From JAHEEL01 sp034660035 (GTDB lineage: Bacteria > Actinomycetota > Acidimicrobiia > Spongiisociales > UBA5794), in assembly GCA_034660035.1 (NCBI GenBank), contig JAYEIJ010000005.1, positions 1-54,834 on the forward strand: 54,834 bases of DNA, read 5' to 3'. The translations under genes were made by a program, and so were the position numbers. Shown piece after piece: positions 16,010 through 22,589 of the stretch. How positions within the stretch are numbered: position 1 is the first letter of the stretch; every line of letters begins with the position of its first letter. The notes below the pieces were generated by a model that was not told where the DNA came from, did not search any database, and saw nothing but the letters and a program-made list of their open reading frames with translations.

Positions 16010-16031
16010 ACTCCCCTCATGATGGGGGAGT
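16010..16031 (+). promoter_or_regulatory. Hairpin between rpsF and ssb, followed by a purine-rich leader
   Basis: ACTCCCC (16010-16016) pairs with GGGGAGT (16025-16031) around a loop containing TCATGA. The following 26 nt are almost purely A and G (GGGAAGAGAGAGAAGAGAGAG) up to the ssb start. It could set the ratio of S6 to SSB by attenuation or RNA processing. There is no U-tract, so it is not a standard terminator. Confidence 0.4.
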
Positions 16032-16057
16032 AAGGGAAGAGAGAGAAGAGAGAGAAC

Positions 16058-16516
16058 ATGAGCAATGTGAACAGTGTGACCTTGATTGGCAACCTCGTCG
16101 AAGACCCGGAACTTCGATTCACGCCGAGCGGCGTCGCCATGACCAAGGTGCGTTTCGCCGTGAACAAGCGGTATCAGGCCCAGGGCGAGTGGAAGGAAGA
16201 GACGAGCTTCTTCGGTGGCACGTGCTGGCGCGACATGGGCGAGAACGTGGCCGAATCCCTCACCAAGGGAATGCGCGTCATCGTGATAGGCGAACTTCAG
16301 CAGCGCTCCTGGGAGACCCAGGATGGCGACAAGCGGTCGACGATCGACGTGGACATCAAGGAGATCGGCCCGTCCGTCCGGTGGGCTACCGCAACGGTCA
16401 CGAAGACACCCCGCTCCGACGGCGGTTGGTCGAGCCAGGGTCAGGGACAGGCGCAGGACCAGCCTGCAGCCCCGGTCGCTCGCCAGAACCCCGGGCCCGA
16501 CGAGGCGCCCTTCTAA
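16058..16516 (+). CDS. ssb: Single-stranded DNA-binding protein
   Basis: 152 residues. Residues 1 to about 110 form the OB-fold: NSVTLIGNLVEDPELRFTPSGVAMTKVRFAVNKRY, ETSFFGGTCWRDMGENVAESLTKGMRVIVIGEL, and IDVDIKEIGPSVRWATATV. A Gly/Gln/Pro-rich linker follows. The acidic tip PGPDEAPF matches the (D/E)DxPF tail that docks DNA-replication partners. SSB coats single-stranded DNA at forks and repair sites. Its place between rpsF and rpsR is the common bacterial arrangement. Confidence 0.96.
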   Translation: MSNVNSVTLIGNLVEDPELRFTPSGVAMTKVRFAVNKRYQAQGEWKEETSFFGGTCWRDMGENVAESLTKGMRVIVIGELQQRSWETQDGDKRSTIDVDIKEIGPSVRWATATVTKTPRSDGGWSSQGQGQAQDQPAAPVARQNPGPDEAPF

Positions 16517-16528
16517 AGGAGAACATCG

Positions 16529-16801
16529 ATGGCAAAGACACGAAGTACAAGGACGAAGCGGCGCCGCCCTTCCGACGACAGGGGCCGGCGGAAGCGCATT
16601 GTCTACCGCTTCAAAGAGGACGAGTTCGTCGACTACAAGGACGTAGCGCTGCTCCGCAAGTTCATGTCCGATCGAGGCAAGATCCGTTCTCGCCGCGTCA
16701 CCGGATTGAACGAGAAGCGTCAGCATCAGGTTGCCACGGCGATCAAGAACGCTCGTGAAATGGCCCTGCTGCCCTACATCTCGACAAGGCAGAGCAAATG
16801 A
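16529..16801 (+). CDS. rpsR: 30S ribosomal protein S18
   Basis: 90 residues, 12 nt after ssb, with AAAGGAG before the ATG. The basic N-terminus (KTRSTRTKRRRPS) is followed by the S18 core: VDYKDVALLRKFMSDRGKIRSRRVTGLNEKRQHQVATAIKNAREMALLPY. It pairs with S6 on 16S rRNA. The expected zinc-binding CxxC of some S18 forms is absent, as in the C-minus paralogues. Its stop overlaps the rplI start (ATGA). Confidence 0.96.
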   Translation: MAKTRSTRTKRRRPSDDRGRRKRIVYRFKEDEFVDYKDVALLRKFMSDRGKIRSRRVTGLNEKRQHQVATAIKNAREMALLPYISTRQSK

Positions 16802-17244
16802 AGCTGATTCTCACGAAGGACGTTGTTGATCTCGGAAACAAAGGCGATGTTGTCGACGTGTCCGATGGATACGCTCGCAACTATCTCGTCCCCAGATCGT
16901 TCGCCGTCAAGGCAACCGACGGGGCGCTCCGCCAGGCCGATTCGATGCGAATCGCCCGCGAGGAGGCGCTGCTCGCCGCCCGTCAAGAGGCAGACGGTTA
17001 TGCACAGTCCCTCACCGGGACCAGGGTTGTGGTCGCGGCTCGTGCCGGCGACGAGGGCAAGCTGTTCGGATCGATTGGCGATGGCGACATCGCTGCAGCG
17101 ATCTCGAAGTTCACCGGAATCGAGGTCGACCGCAAGATCGTCCGTATCGAAGGCCCGATCAAAGAGATCGGCCTGCATGAGGTGATCCTCGAACCGCACT
17201 CCGAGGTCCAGTTCTCGGTTACGCTGGATGTGATCCCGGCCTAG
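16798..17244 (+). CDS. rplI: 50S ribosomal protein L9
   Basis: 148 residues. MKLILTKDVVDLGNKGDVVDVSDGYARNYLVPR is the N-terminal rRNA-binding domain. The long central helix (ALRQADSMRIAREEALLAARQEADGY) leads to the C-terminal domain containing AGDEGKLFGSIGDGDIAAAI. It binds 23S rRNA near the L1 stalk. It overlaps rpsR by 4 nt and ends the operon just before a strong terminator. Confidence 0.96.
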   Translation: MKLILTKDVVDLGNKGDVVDVSDGYARNYLVPRSFAVKATDGALRQADSMRIAREEALLAARQEADGYAQSLTGTRVVVAARAGDEGKLFGSIGDGDIAAAISKFTGIEVDRKIVRIEGPIKEIGLHEVILEPHSEVQFSVTLDVIPA

Positions 17245-17268
17245 CTGGCGCCAAGATGGAACCGATTG

Positions 17269-17294
17269 GGGCCCGTCTTCGGACGGGCCCTTTT
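17269..17294 (+). terminator. Rho-independent terminator after rplI
   Basis: GGGCCCGTC (17269-17277) pairs perfectly with GACGGGCCC (17282-17290) across a TTCG tetraloop and is followed by TTTT. This is the only fully canonical intrinsic terminator that I see in the window. Confidence 0.92.
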
Positions 17295-17520
17295 CGCGTG
17301 TACGCCGCGAACCCTCCGTAGGCGGCGTTTGGGGGAGGGTCTGGCGACTGCGCGAAAACAAAGCCCGGTGCGCGGAAAACAGTCGGCCGGGGTCGGACCG
17401 ATCGGCCGTTCCGGGTCGTAGACTCGCCCTTCTTCTCGCGGCGCTCGGGTGTTGCGCGCGTTTCTGTCACACCCGCGTGTGATGATGATGACGGACAGGG
17501 TGAGAACGACTGGAGGATCA

Positions 17521-18882
17521 GTGACGAGCGTTGCCGAACGCCCAACAGGGGCCCGGGCCCTGCAGGTGCCCCCGCATAGCGTTGAGGCCGAAGAGTCGGT
17601 GCTCGGTGCGGTTCTCCTGTCCTCCGACGCCGCGAACATAGCGCTTGAGAAACTCCACGCCGACGACTTCTACCGTCCGGCTCATCAGCAGGTGTTCGAA
17701 GCGGTGCGGACCCTGTTCGACGCGAACGAGCCGATCGACGCCGTCACCGTCTCCGAGATGCTCCGGCGCGACGGAGCGCTCGAACGGCTCGGAGGCGTTG
17801 CGTTCCTCACCCGCCTCCTCGATACGGTCCCGACCACGTCGAACGTCGACTACTACGCCGGAATCGTGGAGGAACATGCCCTCCGCCGACGGCTCATGCG
17901 CGTCGGCGGCACGATCGGGGGCATCGCATCGGAGATGAGCGAGCCGATCGCCGACGTACTCGATCGAGCCGAACAGGAGGTCTTCCAGGTCGCCGAGCGA
18001 CGCGTCGGAGAGGGCCTTGCTCCGATCGATCCGCTTCTCGGTCCGGCGATCGAGCGGGCCGAGGAACTCCAGAGGCTCGGGTCGGAGATCACCGGTATTC
18101 CGACGGGTTTCCGGGACCTTGACAGCAAACTCGCGGGACTCCATCCCACGAACCTCATCATCATCGCTGCCCGCCCGGGAATGGGGAAGACGGCGCTGGC
18201 GCTCAATATCGCACAGAACGTCGCGCAGAACGACCATCCGGTGGCGATCTTCTCGCTAGAGATGAGTCGCGAAGAGGTCGTCTCCCGAATGCTTTGCTCC
18301 ACCGGCCGGATCGACTCGCAGCGACTGCGCACCGGCCGCCTCGCAGAGGCCGACTTCACGAAGCTCTCGAACGCGGCGAGCGCCCTCTACAAGAAGCCGA
18401 TCTTCGTCGACGACTCGCCGGGCCTCACGGTCACTGAGATCCGGGCGAAGTCCCGCCGTCTCCGGCGCCGACCGGGTCTCGGTCTCGTCATCGTGGACTA
18501 TCTCCAATTGATGCATGGCTCCGGCGGCGAGAACCGCCAGCAGGAGATCGCTCTCATCTCTCGATCACTGAAGAACCTGGCACGAGAACTTGAGGTACCG
18601 GTCATTGCTCTCTCCCAGCTGAACCGATCCCTGGAGAGCAGGGAAGACAAGCGCCCACGCCTCGGTGACCTACGTGAATCGGGGGCGATCGAGCAGGACT
18701 CCGACGTGGTCTTGTTCATCTATCGCGACGAGGCGTACAACCCTGAGAAGATGGAATCGAAGGGCGTCGCAGAGATCGTTGTCGCAAAGCACCGGCAAGG
18801 TGCCGTTGGGAAGATCCAGATGACCTTCCTGCCTGAGTTCACGCTCTTCGCCGACATGGGAAGGGACGTGCCGATCGTATGA
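17521..18882 (+). CDS. dnaB: Replicative DNA helicase
   Basis: 453 residues from GTG at 17521, 5 nt after GGAGG. The N-terminal primase-interacting domain begins PPHSVEAEESVLGAVLLSSDAA. A linker at about 150-180 leads to the RecA-like ATPase with Walker A (IIAARPGMGKTALALN), FSLEMSREEVVSRML, Walker B (LVIVDYLQLM), VIALSQLNRSLESR and the arginine finger region near the C-terminus. The hexamer unwinds DNA ahead of the replisome. There is no intein. A TCACAC-CCGC-GTGTGA palindrome (17467-17482) lies in the 5' region. It overlaps the next gene by 4 nt. Confidence 0.96.
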   Translation: MTSVAERPTGARALQVPPHSVEAEESVLGAVLLSSDAANIALEKLHADDFYRPAHQQVFEAVRTLFDANEPIDAVTVSEMLRRDGALERLGGVAFLTRLLDTVPTTSNVDYYAGIVEEHALRRRLMRVGGTIGGIASEMSEPIADVLDRAEQEVFQVAERRVGEGLAPIDPLLGPAIERAEELQRLGSEITGIPTGFRDLDSKLAGLHPTNLIIIAARPGMGKTALALNIAQNVAQNDHPVAIFSLEMSREEVVSRMLCSTGRIDSQRLRTGRLAEADFTKLSNAASALYKKPIFVDDSPGLTVTEIRAKSRRLRRRPGLGLVIVDYLQLMHGSGGENRQQEIALISRSLKNLARELEVPVIALSQLNRSLESREDKRPRLGDLRESGAIEQDSDVVLFIYRDEAYNPEKMESKGVAEIVVAKHRQGAVGKIQMTFLPEFTLFADMGRDVPIV

Positions 18883-19229
18883 CCGGCATCAGACTCCTCG
18901 TCGTCGAGACATGGCACCCGGCCTACCGTCGACCGCTGATGTTGAGCGCCGGTGACCGGGTCACGGTCGGTCAACAGGACACCGAATGGACGGCGTACCG
19001 CTGGTGCACCAACGAGGCCGGGACGAGTGGATGGATCCCCCACGACTACCTCGTGATCGAAGAAGATGGCACCGCCACGGCGACCGCCGACTACTCGACA
19101 GCCGAACTCACGGTCGAGGCCGACGCCGTCGTGACCGGATTCCAGGCCGCCGGCGATTGGACCTGGTGCGTAGCCGACGACGGCGCCGAGGGATGGGTGC
19201 CGAATCGGGCGCTCAGCCGCATGCCATAG
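18879..19229 (+). CDS. Small protein of two tandem SH3-like repeats
   Basis: 116 residues, ATGA overlap with dnaB. Two halves follow the same scheme: L..GDRVTVGQQDTEWTAYRWCTNEAGTSGWIPHDYL, then L.VEADAVVTGFQAAGDWTWCVADDGAEGWVPNRAL. Each has a GW(I/V)P element as in variant/bacterial SH3 domains. There is no signal peptide, so it should be cytoplasmic. Coupling to dnaB may be only positional. I do not know its partner. Confidence 0.75.
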   Translation: MTGIRLLVVETWHPAYRRPLMLSAGDRVTVGQQDTEWTAYRWCTNEAGTSGWIPHDYLVIEEDGTATATADYSTAELTVEADAVVTGFQAAGDWTWCVADDGAEGWVPNRALSRMP

Positions 19230-19241
19230 TTCCCGGCGGTG

Positions 19242-19865
19242 TCACCGGCGCCGCCGGAAGACGAAGGCCACTGTTCCGATGGCTGCCGCCCCGACGGCGA
19301 TCGGGGTCCATACCCAGGAGAGGTCGGCGGGATCCTGATCGCATCGCTCGAGGAGATCGAAGCGAACGAGTCGGTATTCGGAAGTTGCCTCGCCGATCTC
19401 CGCATCGGTCATTCCTATCGGATCGAGGCCGAACGCTCTCGCAGCGAAACCCGAGTCGATGAGAACCCGACGAACACGATCTCGAGTCCCTTTCTCACCC
19501 GTAGCGTCAGTGACGAACACCGTCCATCGGCCGTCCGGGAGCCAGAGCACAGCGCGTCTCTCAACCAGAACGTTGCGGTACCAGTCGGTCTTCGATCCGA
19601 ACGCGGCGAGGCAGTACCGGCTTTGGCCTTCAGGAGTGAAGTTGAGCGGCGCCAGATAACGGGTTCCCGTTGTGCGCCCGCGATGTTCGACAACGAGGAT
19701 CCGACCGGTCACGGACGGCCACGCATCGGCCCACCGGCCCAGACCAAGTCGCCACATGAACACCATCCCCTTGTTCATGGAGCGGAACGTCATCCTGAGA
19801 CGCTCCATGACCGGCGGACTGAGAACCCGTTCATAGCGGGGCGAAACGGTGTGACGGTTCTCCAT
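19242..19865 (-). CDS. Deazaflavin (F420)-dependent nitroreductase-family protein with C-terminal TM anchor
   Basis: 207 residues. MNKGMVFMWRLGLGRWADAWPSVTGRILVVEHRGRTTGTRYLAPLNF matches the opening of the Ddn-type split-barrel family that uses F420. AFGSKTDWYRNVLVERRAVLWL and LLIDSG-like segments follow. Residues about 180-203 are hydrophobic (WVWTPIAVGAAAIGTVAFVF) and end in RRRR, so the protein is probably anchored by its C-terminus, which is unusual for this family. Substrates of such proteins include quinones and nitro-compounds, and this one is unassigned. Confidence 0.8.
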   Translation of the reverse strand: MENRHTVSPRYERVLSPPVMERLRMTFRSMNKGMVFMWRLGLGRWADAWPSVTGRILVVEHRGRTTGTRYLAPLNFTPEGQSRYCLAAFGSKTDWYRNVLVERRAVLWLPDGRWTVFVTDATGEKGTRDRVRRVLIDSGFAARAFGLDPIGMTDAEIGEATSEYRLVRFDLLERCDQDPADLSWVWTPIAVGAAAIGTVAFVFRRRR

Positions 19866-19981
19866 ACCCCATGTCTACTCCGACCGATCGTGCGGTACAA
19901 GGGGCCAATGCAAGAGTCGAGAGCTACGAGCAAGAGGGGTGGGAGAGCCACCAGCTACCAGCAAGACAGGTCACGTTTCAA

Positions 19982-20023
19982 GGACTACGGACTACGAACT
20001 ACGGACTACGGACTACGGACTAC
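19982..20023 (+). repeat. GGACTAC heptamer tandem array (6 units)
   Basis: Six head-to-tail units of 7 nt: GGACTAC x2, GAACTAC, GGACTAC x3. The unit matches in kind, though not exactly, the TAGTAC/GTACTA-rich inverted repeats at 26140-26423. A fragment reading CGGTAGTCGCTAGTCCG lies at 42430-42446. It sits in the 183-nt gap between two minus-strand genes. No associated gene is left here. Confidence 0.75.
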
Positions 20024-20048
20024 GACCTCGCCGGCGAAGCCGACCCCA

Positions 20049-21335
20049 TCACGTGATGCAGACACCTTCCGCACCGTGGCGTGGATCTCGCAGCAGGAGC
20101 GACACCACTACCGCCCCGGTCATAGCGACGACGTCGAGAAACAGCACAGCGGCGAGAGGTACCCACGTCACGACGATGCCGATCGCCAGGGGGAGGAGGG
20201 CGAGCGGAGCGAGAAGAGTGCCGAGCAATGCGACACACGTGGCCCGGAGATGGTCCGGCGCCATCTCGAGGATGATGTTCGCGTAACCGAGACGGAGACC
20301 ACTCATCGTGGCCCCGACGAGGAAGAACGTGACATACAGCGGCATAGGCCCGGCGACGAGCGCAGCGAGCGCTGCCAGCGCCGCCCCGAGACCGGCGACC
20401 GACGTCCCGATGATCACGGCTCGGTTGCCGAATCGGTCCCCGAGCCAACCCCACAGCAGGTTCGAGAGCGCAGCGCCGGTCATCTGCGCGGCGAGGTAGA
20501 GACCGACAGCGGCTTGATCTACGCCCACGTCGTTGAGAGCGAACAGGACGAAGAATGGGGCCGACATGAGAAGGACGGACGTGAGGCCTCTGACGGTGAG
20601 CAACCGCCTGAAGTTCTTGTTCACCTTCGTGAGATGAGCGGCTCGCCGGACGGCCTCACCGAGCGATTCGGTCTGACGCTCGTGAGTCGATGGGGGCTCT
20701 CTGACGATCACGATGCCGACGAACGCGATGAGAAGGAACACGGCAGCGAGGAAGAAGATCAGGGCGTAGTTCATCGGATACCCGATGCCCCCGGAGCCGG
20801 ACAGGATCCATGCGATGACCCACCCCGCTGCGATCGCCAGCGTGTATCCGATGAGTTGCTTCCATCCGATGAACCGGCCGCGCCTCTCAGTCGGGATCGC
20901 CTTCGCGAAAACGTCCGCGTAGACCACCGAACCAACACCGCCGGCGAGGGAGAACGCTGCGAAGAGCCCCACGAGGAGGATCAGAACGAGGTTGGCGTGG
21001 TCAAGGGCGAACATCGCCGTCACGACGGCGAGGAGACCCCACGAGACCCACCGCATCGTGATGATCCACATGAGGATGGGCTTCTCATACGGGCGGTCCT
21101 CGACTCGATAGGCGGTGAACATCTGGGGTAGGACGTGCCCCACCTCTTGTGCGACGACCATCAGTCCGATGACGACGGTCGATCCCGTCAGTGTTGCGAT
21201 GAACGATGGCAGCACCGTGTTGATGTTCGAGAAGGCCTCGGAGAGTTGGAAGAAGACGCCATGAATCAGACCACCGGTGAAGTTCCTGTGGTAGTCCGCC
21301 GGACGGGCCTCAGTATCGTTTTGAACGATTTTCAC
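20049..21335 (-). CDS. Major facilitator superfamily transporter
   Basis: 428 residues with about 12 hydrophobic segments, for example LVLILLVGLFAAFSLAGGVGSVVYADVFA and YALIFFLAAVFLLIAFVGIVIV. AIPTERRGRFIGWKQ after TM4 is a cytoplasmic-loop motif of drug/metabolite MFS permeases. LLWGWLGDRFGNRAVI after the middle loop is the repeated MFS motif A (GxLaDRxGrr). Substrate unknown. It is divergent from the EamA transporter gene, 52 nt apart, so the two promoters overlap. Confidence 0.85.
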   Translation of the reverse strand: MKIVQNDTEARPADYHRNFTGGLIHGVFFQLSEAFSNINTVLPSFIATLTGSTVVIGLMVVAQEVGHVLPQMFTAYRVEDRPYEKPILMWIITMRWVSWGLLAVVTAMFALDHANLVLILLVGLFAAFSLAGGVGSVVYADVFAKAIPTERRGRFIGWKQLIGYTLAIAAGWVIAWILSGSGGIGYPMNYALIFFLAAVFLLIAFVGIVIVREPPSTHERQTESLGEAVRRAAHLTKVNKNFRRLLTVRGLTSVLLMSAPFFVLFALNDVGVDQAAVGLYLAAQMTGAALSNLLWGWLGDRFGNRAVIIGTSVAGLGAALAALAALVAGPMPLYVTFFLVGATMSGLRLGYANIILEMAPDHLRATCVALLGTLLAPLALLPLAIGIVVTWVPLAAVLFLDVVAMTGAVVVSLLLRDPRHGAEGVCIT

Positions 21336-21390
21336 GAAGGCTGAGGGTACCGCTGCGCTGTGCCACCGGATCTACCGGTACGCTGCCGTG

Positions 21391-22272
21391 ATGCCCCGTA
21401 CGAGTCGCACGAATCGCGTAGTCGCCGTCGGTTCGCTCGCTCTCCTGGCCGTAGCGTGGGGAGCGATTCCTCTGTTCGTACGCGCAGATGTTCCGCCGAC
21501 TCATCTGGTCGCGATGAGGGTCACCCTTGGCGCCGTCGTGTTGGTGCTGTTCTCGGCGGCGACGAAGCGATTCTCGATTCCGCGGCATCGGTGGAAGGGC
21601 GTTGTAGCACTGGGCACCGTCCTTGCCGCCCACTGGCTCTCATTCTTCGTTGCACTGAACCTGACGACCGTTGCTGTCACGCTCGCCATCCTCTACATCG
21701 GTCCGGTACTCGCTGCGGTTCTTTCTGGGCCGGTGCTCCACGAGCGAGTGAGGCGTCCCGCGTACGTGGGTCTGGCGGTAGCCGTCGTCGGGACACTGTT
21801 CGTCATCAGACCGGATTCTGGCGCCACCGTCGCAGGGGTCGCCGTTGCCGCCCTCTCCGGAGCGTTACTCGCAGCGATCATGCTGCTTGGGAAGCCGCTC
21901 GCCGCCGGCCTCGGTGGCCTGGTCGTCGCCACGTGGGAACTCGTTGTCGCATCAATCGTGCTGGCGCCGTTCACGGTGCAGGCAGTTCGGGAGTCAAGCG
22001 AGTACTGGCCTCAGTTCATCATCCTCGGGGGACTGTTCACCGGCCTCGCAGGGGTTGTCTACTGGACGTCGATGGGTCGGCTCCCCGTGGCGGTCGTCTC
22101 TGTGATCATGTATCTCGAACCGGCCTCGGCTGTGGTGTGGGCGGCCTTGTTCCTCGGGGAGCAACCGGACCCGCTCACGTGGCTCGGAGTCGTCCTCGTG
22201 GTAGCCGCAGGTACGATCGCGACGCGAGGAGTATCCGATGAGGAAGTGGTCGGTGTCACAGAGGCTCTCTGA
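21391..22272 (+). CDS. DMT/EamA-family transporter
   Basis: 293 residues from ATG at 21391 (a GTG directly precedes it). Ten hydrophobic segments form two EamA repeats. The first ends VALNLTTVAVTLAILYIGPVLAAVLSGPVLHERV. The second ends VAVVSVIMYLEPASAVVWAALFLGEQ. This is the pattern of inner-membrane exporters of amino acids or metabolites (RhaT/YdcZ superfamily). The substrate cannot be read from the sequence. Confidence 0.85.
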   Translation: MPRTSRTNRVVAVGSLALLAVAWGAIPLFVRADVPPTHLVAMRVTLGAVVLVLFSAATKRFSIPRHRWKGVVALGTVLAAHWLSFFVALNLTTVAVTLAILYIGPVLAAVLSGPVLHERVRRPAYVGLAVAVVGTLFVIRPDSGATVAGVAVAALSGALLAAIMLLGKPLAAGLGGLVVATWELVVASIVLAPFTVQAVRESSEYWPQFIILGGLFTGLAGVVYWTSMGRLPVAVVSVIMYLEPASAVVWAALFLGEQPDPLTWLGVVLVVAAGTIATRGVSDEEVVGVTEAL

Positions 22273-22343
22273 GACGCACGGATTCCGGTCTGGAGAGTCG
22301 TTATCGACGACGACGCATTGCAACGCGATGGCTTGATACCCGT

Positions 22344-22372
22344 GTGAACTGCTGTGTTCGGCGGTATATGAT
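22344..22372 (+). promoter_or_regulatory. Putative sigma-70-type promoter for metH
   Basis: GTGAAC (22344-22349), 17 nt, then TATGAT (22367-22372). The -35 box is a weak fit and the -10 a good one. Transcription would start just upstream of the riboswitch at 22387. Confidence 0.45.
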
Positions 22373-22386
22373 GCCCGTCAACGAAG

Positions 22387-22470
22387 CGCTCATCCAGAGC
22401 GGTGGAGGGACAGGCCCTACGAAGCCGCGGCAACCGACGCGAACGGTGCCAATGCCTGATCGATGAGGAG
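22387..22470 (+). ncRNA. SAM riboswitch (SAM-I type), metH leader
   Basis: The conserved core is CCAGAGCGGTGGAGGGA, then CAGGCCCTACGAAGCC, CGGCAACC and GGTGCCAATGCC in the canonical order. P1 closes with CTCATC (22389-22394) pairing GATGAG (22462-22467). Downstream, CGCTC...GAGCG plus TTTCG (about 22486-22513) could be the expression-platform hairpin. The aptamer binds S-adenosylmethionine and normally lowers expression of methionine-synthesis genes. Placement in front of metH fits. No Shine-Dalgarno is apparent directly at the metH ATG. Confidence 0.9.
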
Positions 22471-22589
22471 CCGAAGCGGAACTCCCGCTCGCGGCGCTCG
22501 CGGAGCGTTTCGAGTAGAGATGGAGGAAAGCTGTTGAAACGGACCCATAGGTCGCTGCATCGCTGCATCCTTCGCGGGACACGCATCGC

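Noticed and set aside
17467..17482. TCACAC-CCGC-GTGTGA palindrome as a DnaA or regulator box before dnaB
   Set aside because: A single 6-bp dyad without a second copy or known consensus. It is noted in the dnaB entry but not called.
19982..20023. CRISPR-like repeat array
   Set aside because: The units are 7 nt and contiguous with no spacers, and no cas gene is present in the window.
19239..21131. A 630-codon plus-strand open frame
   Set aside because: It runs antisense to the oxidoreductase and MFS genes, is rich in Arg/Asp/Glu/His with no domain, and crosses the heptamer array. It is a high-GC shadow frame.
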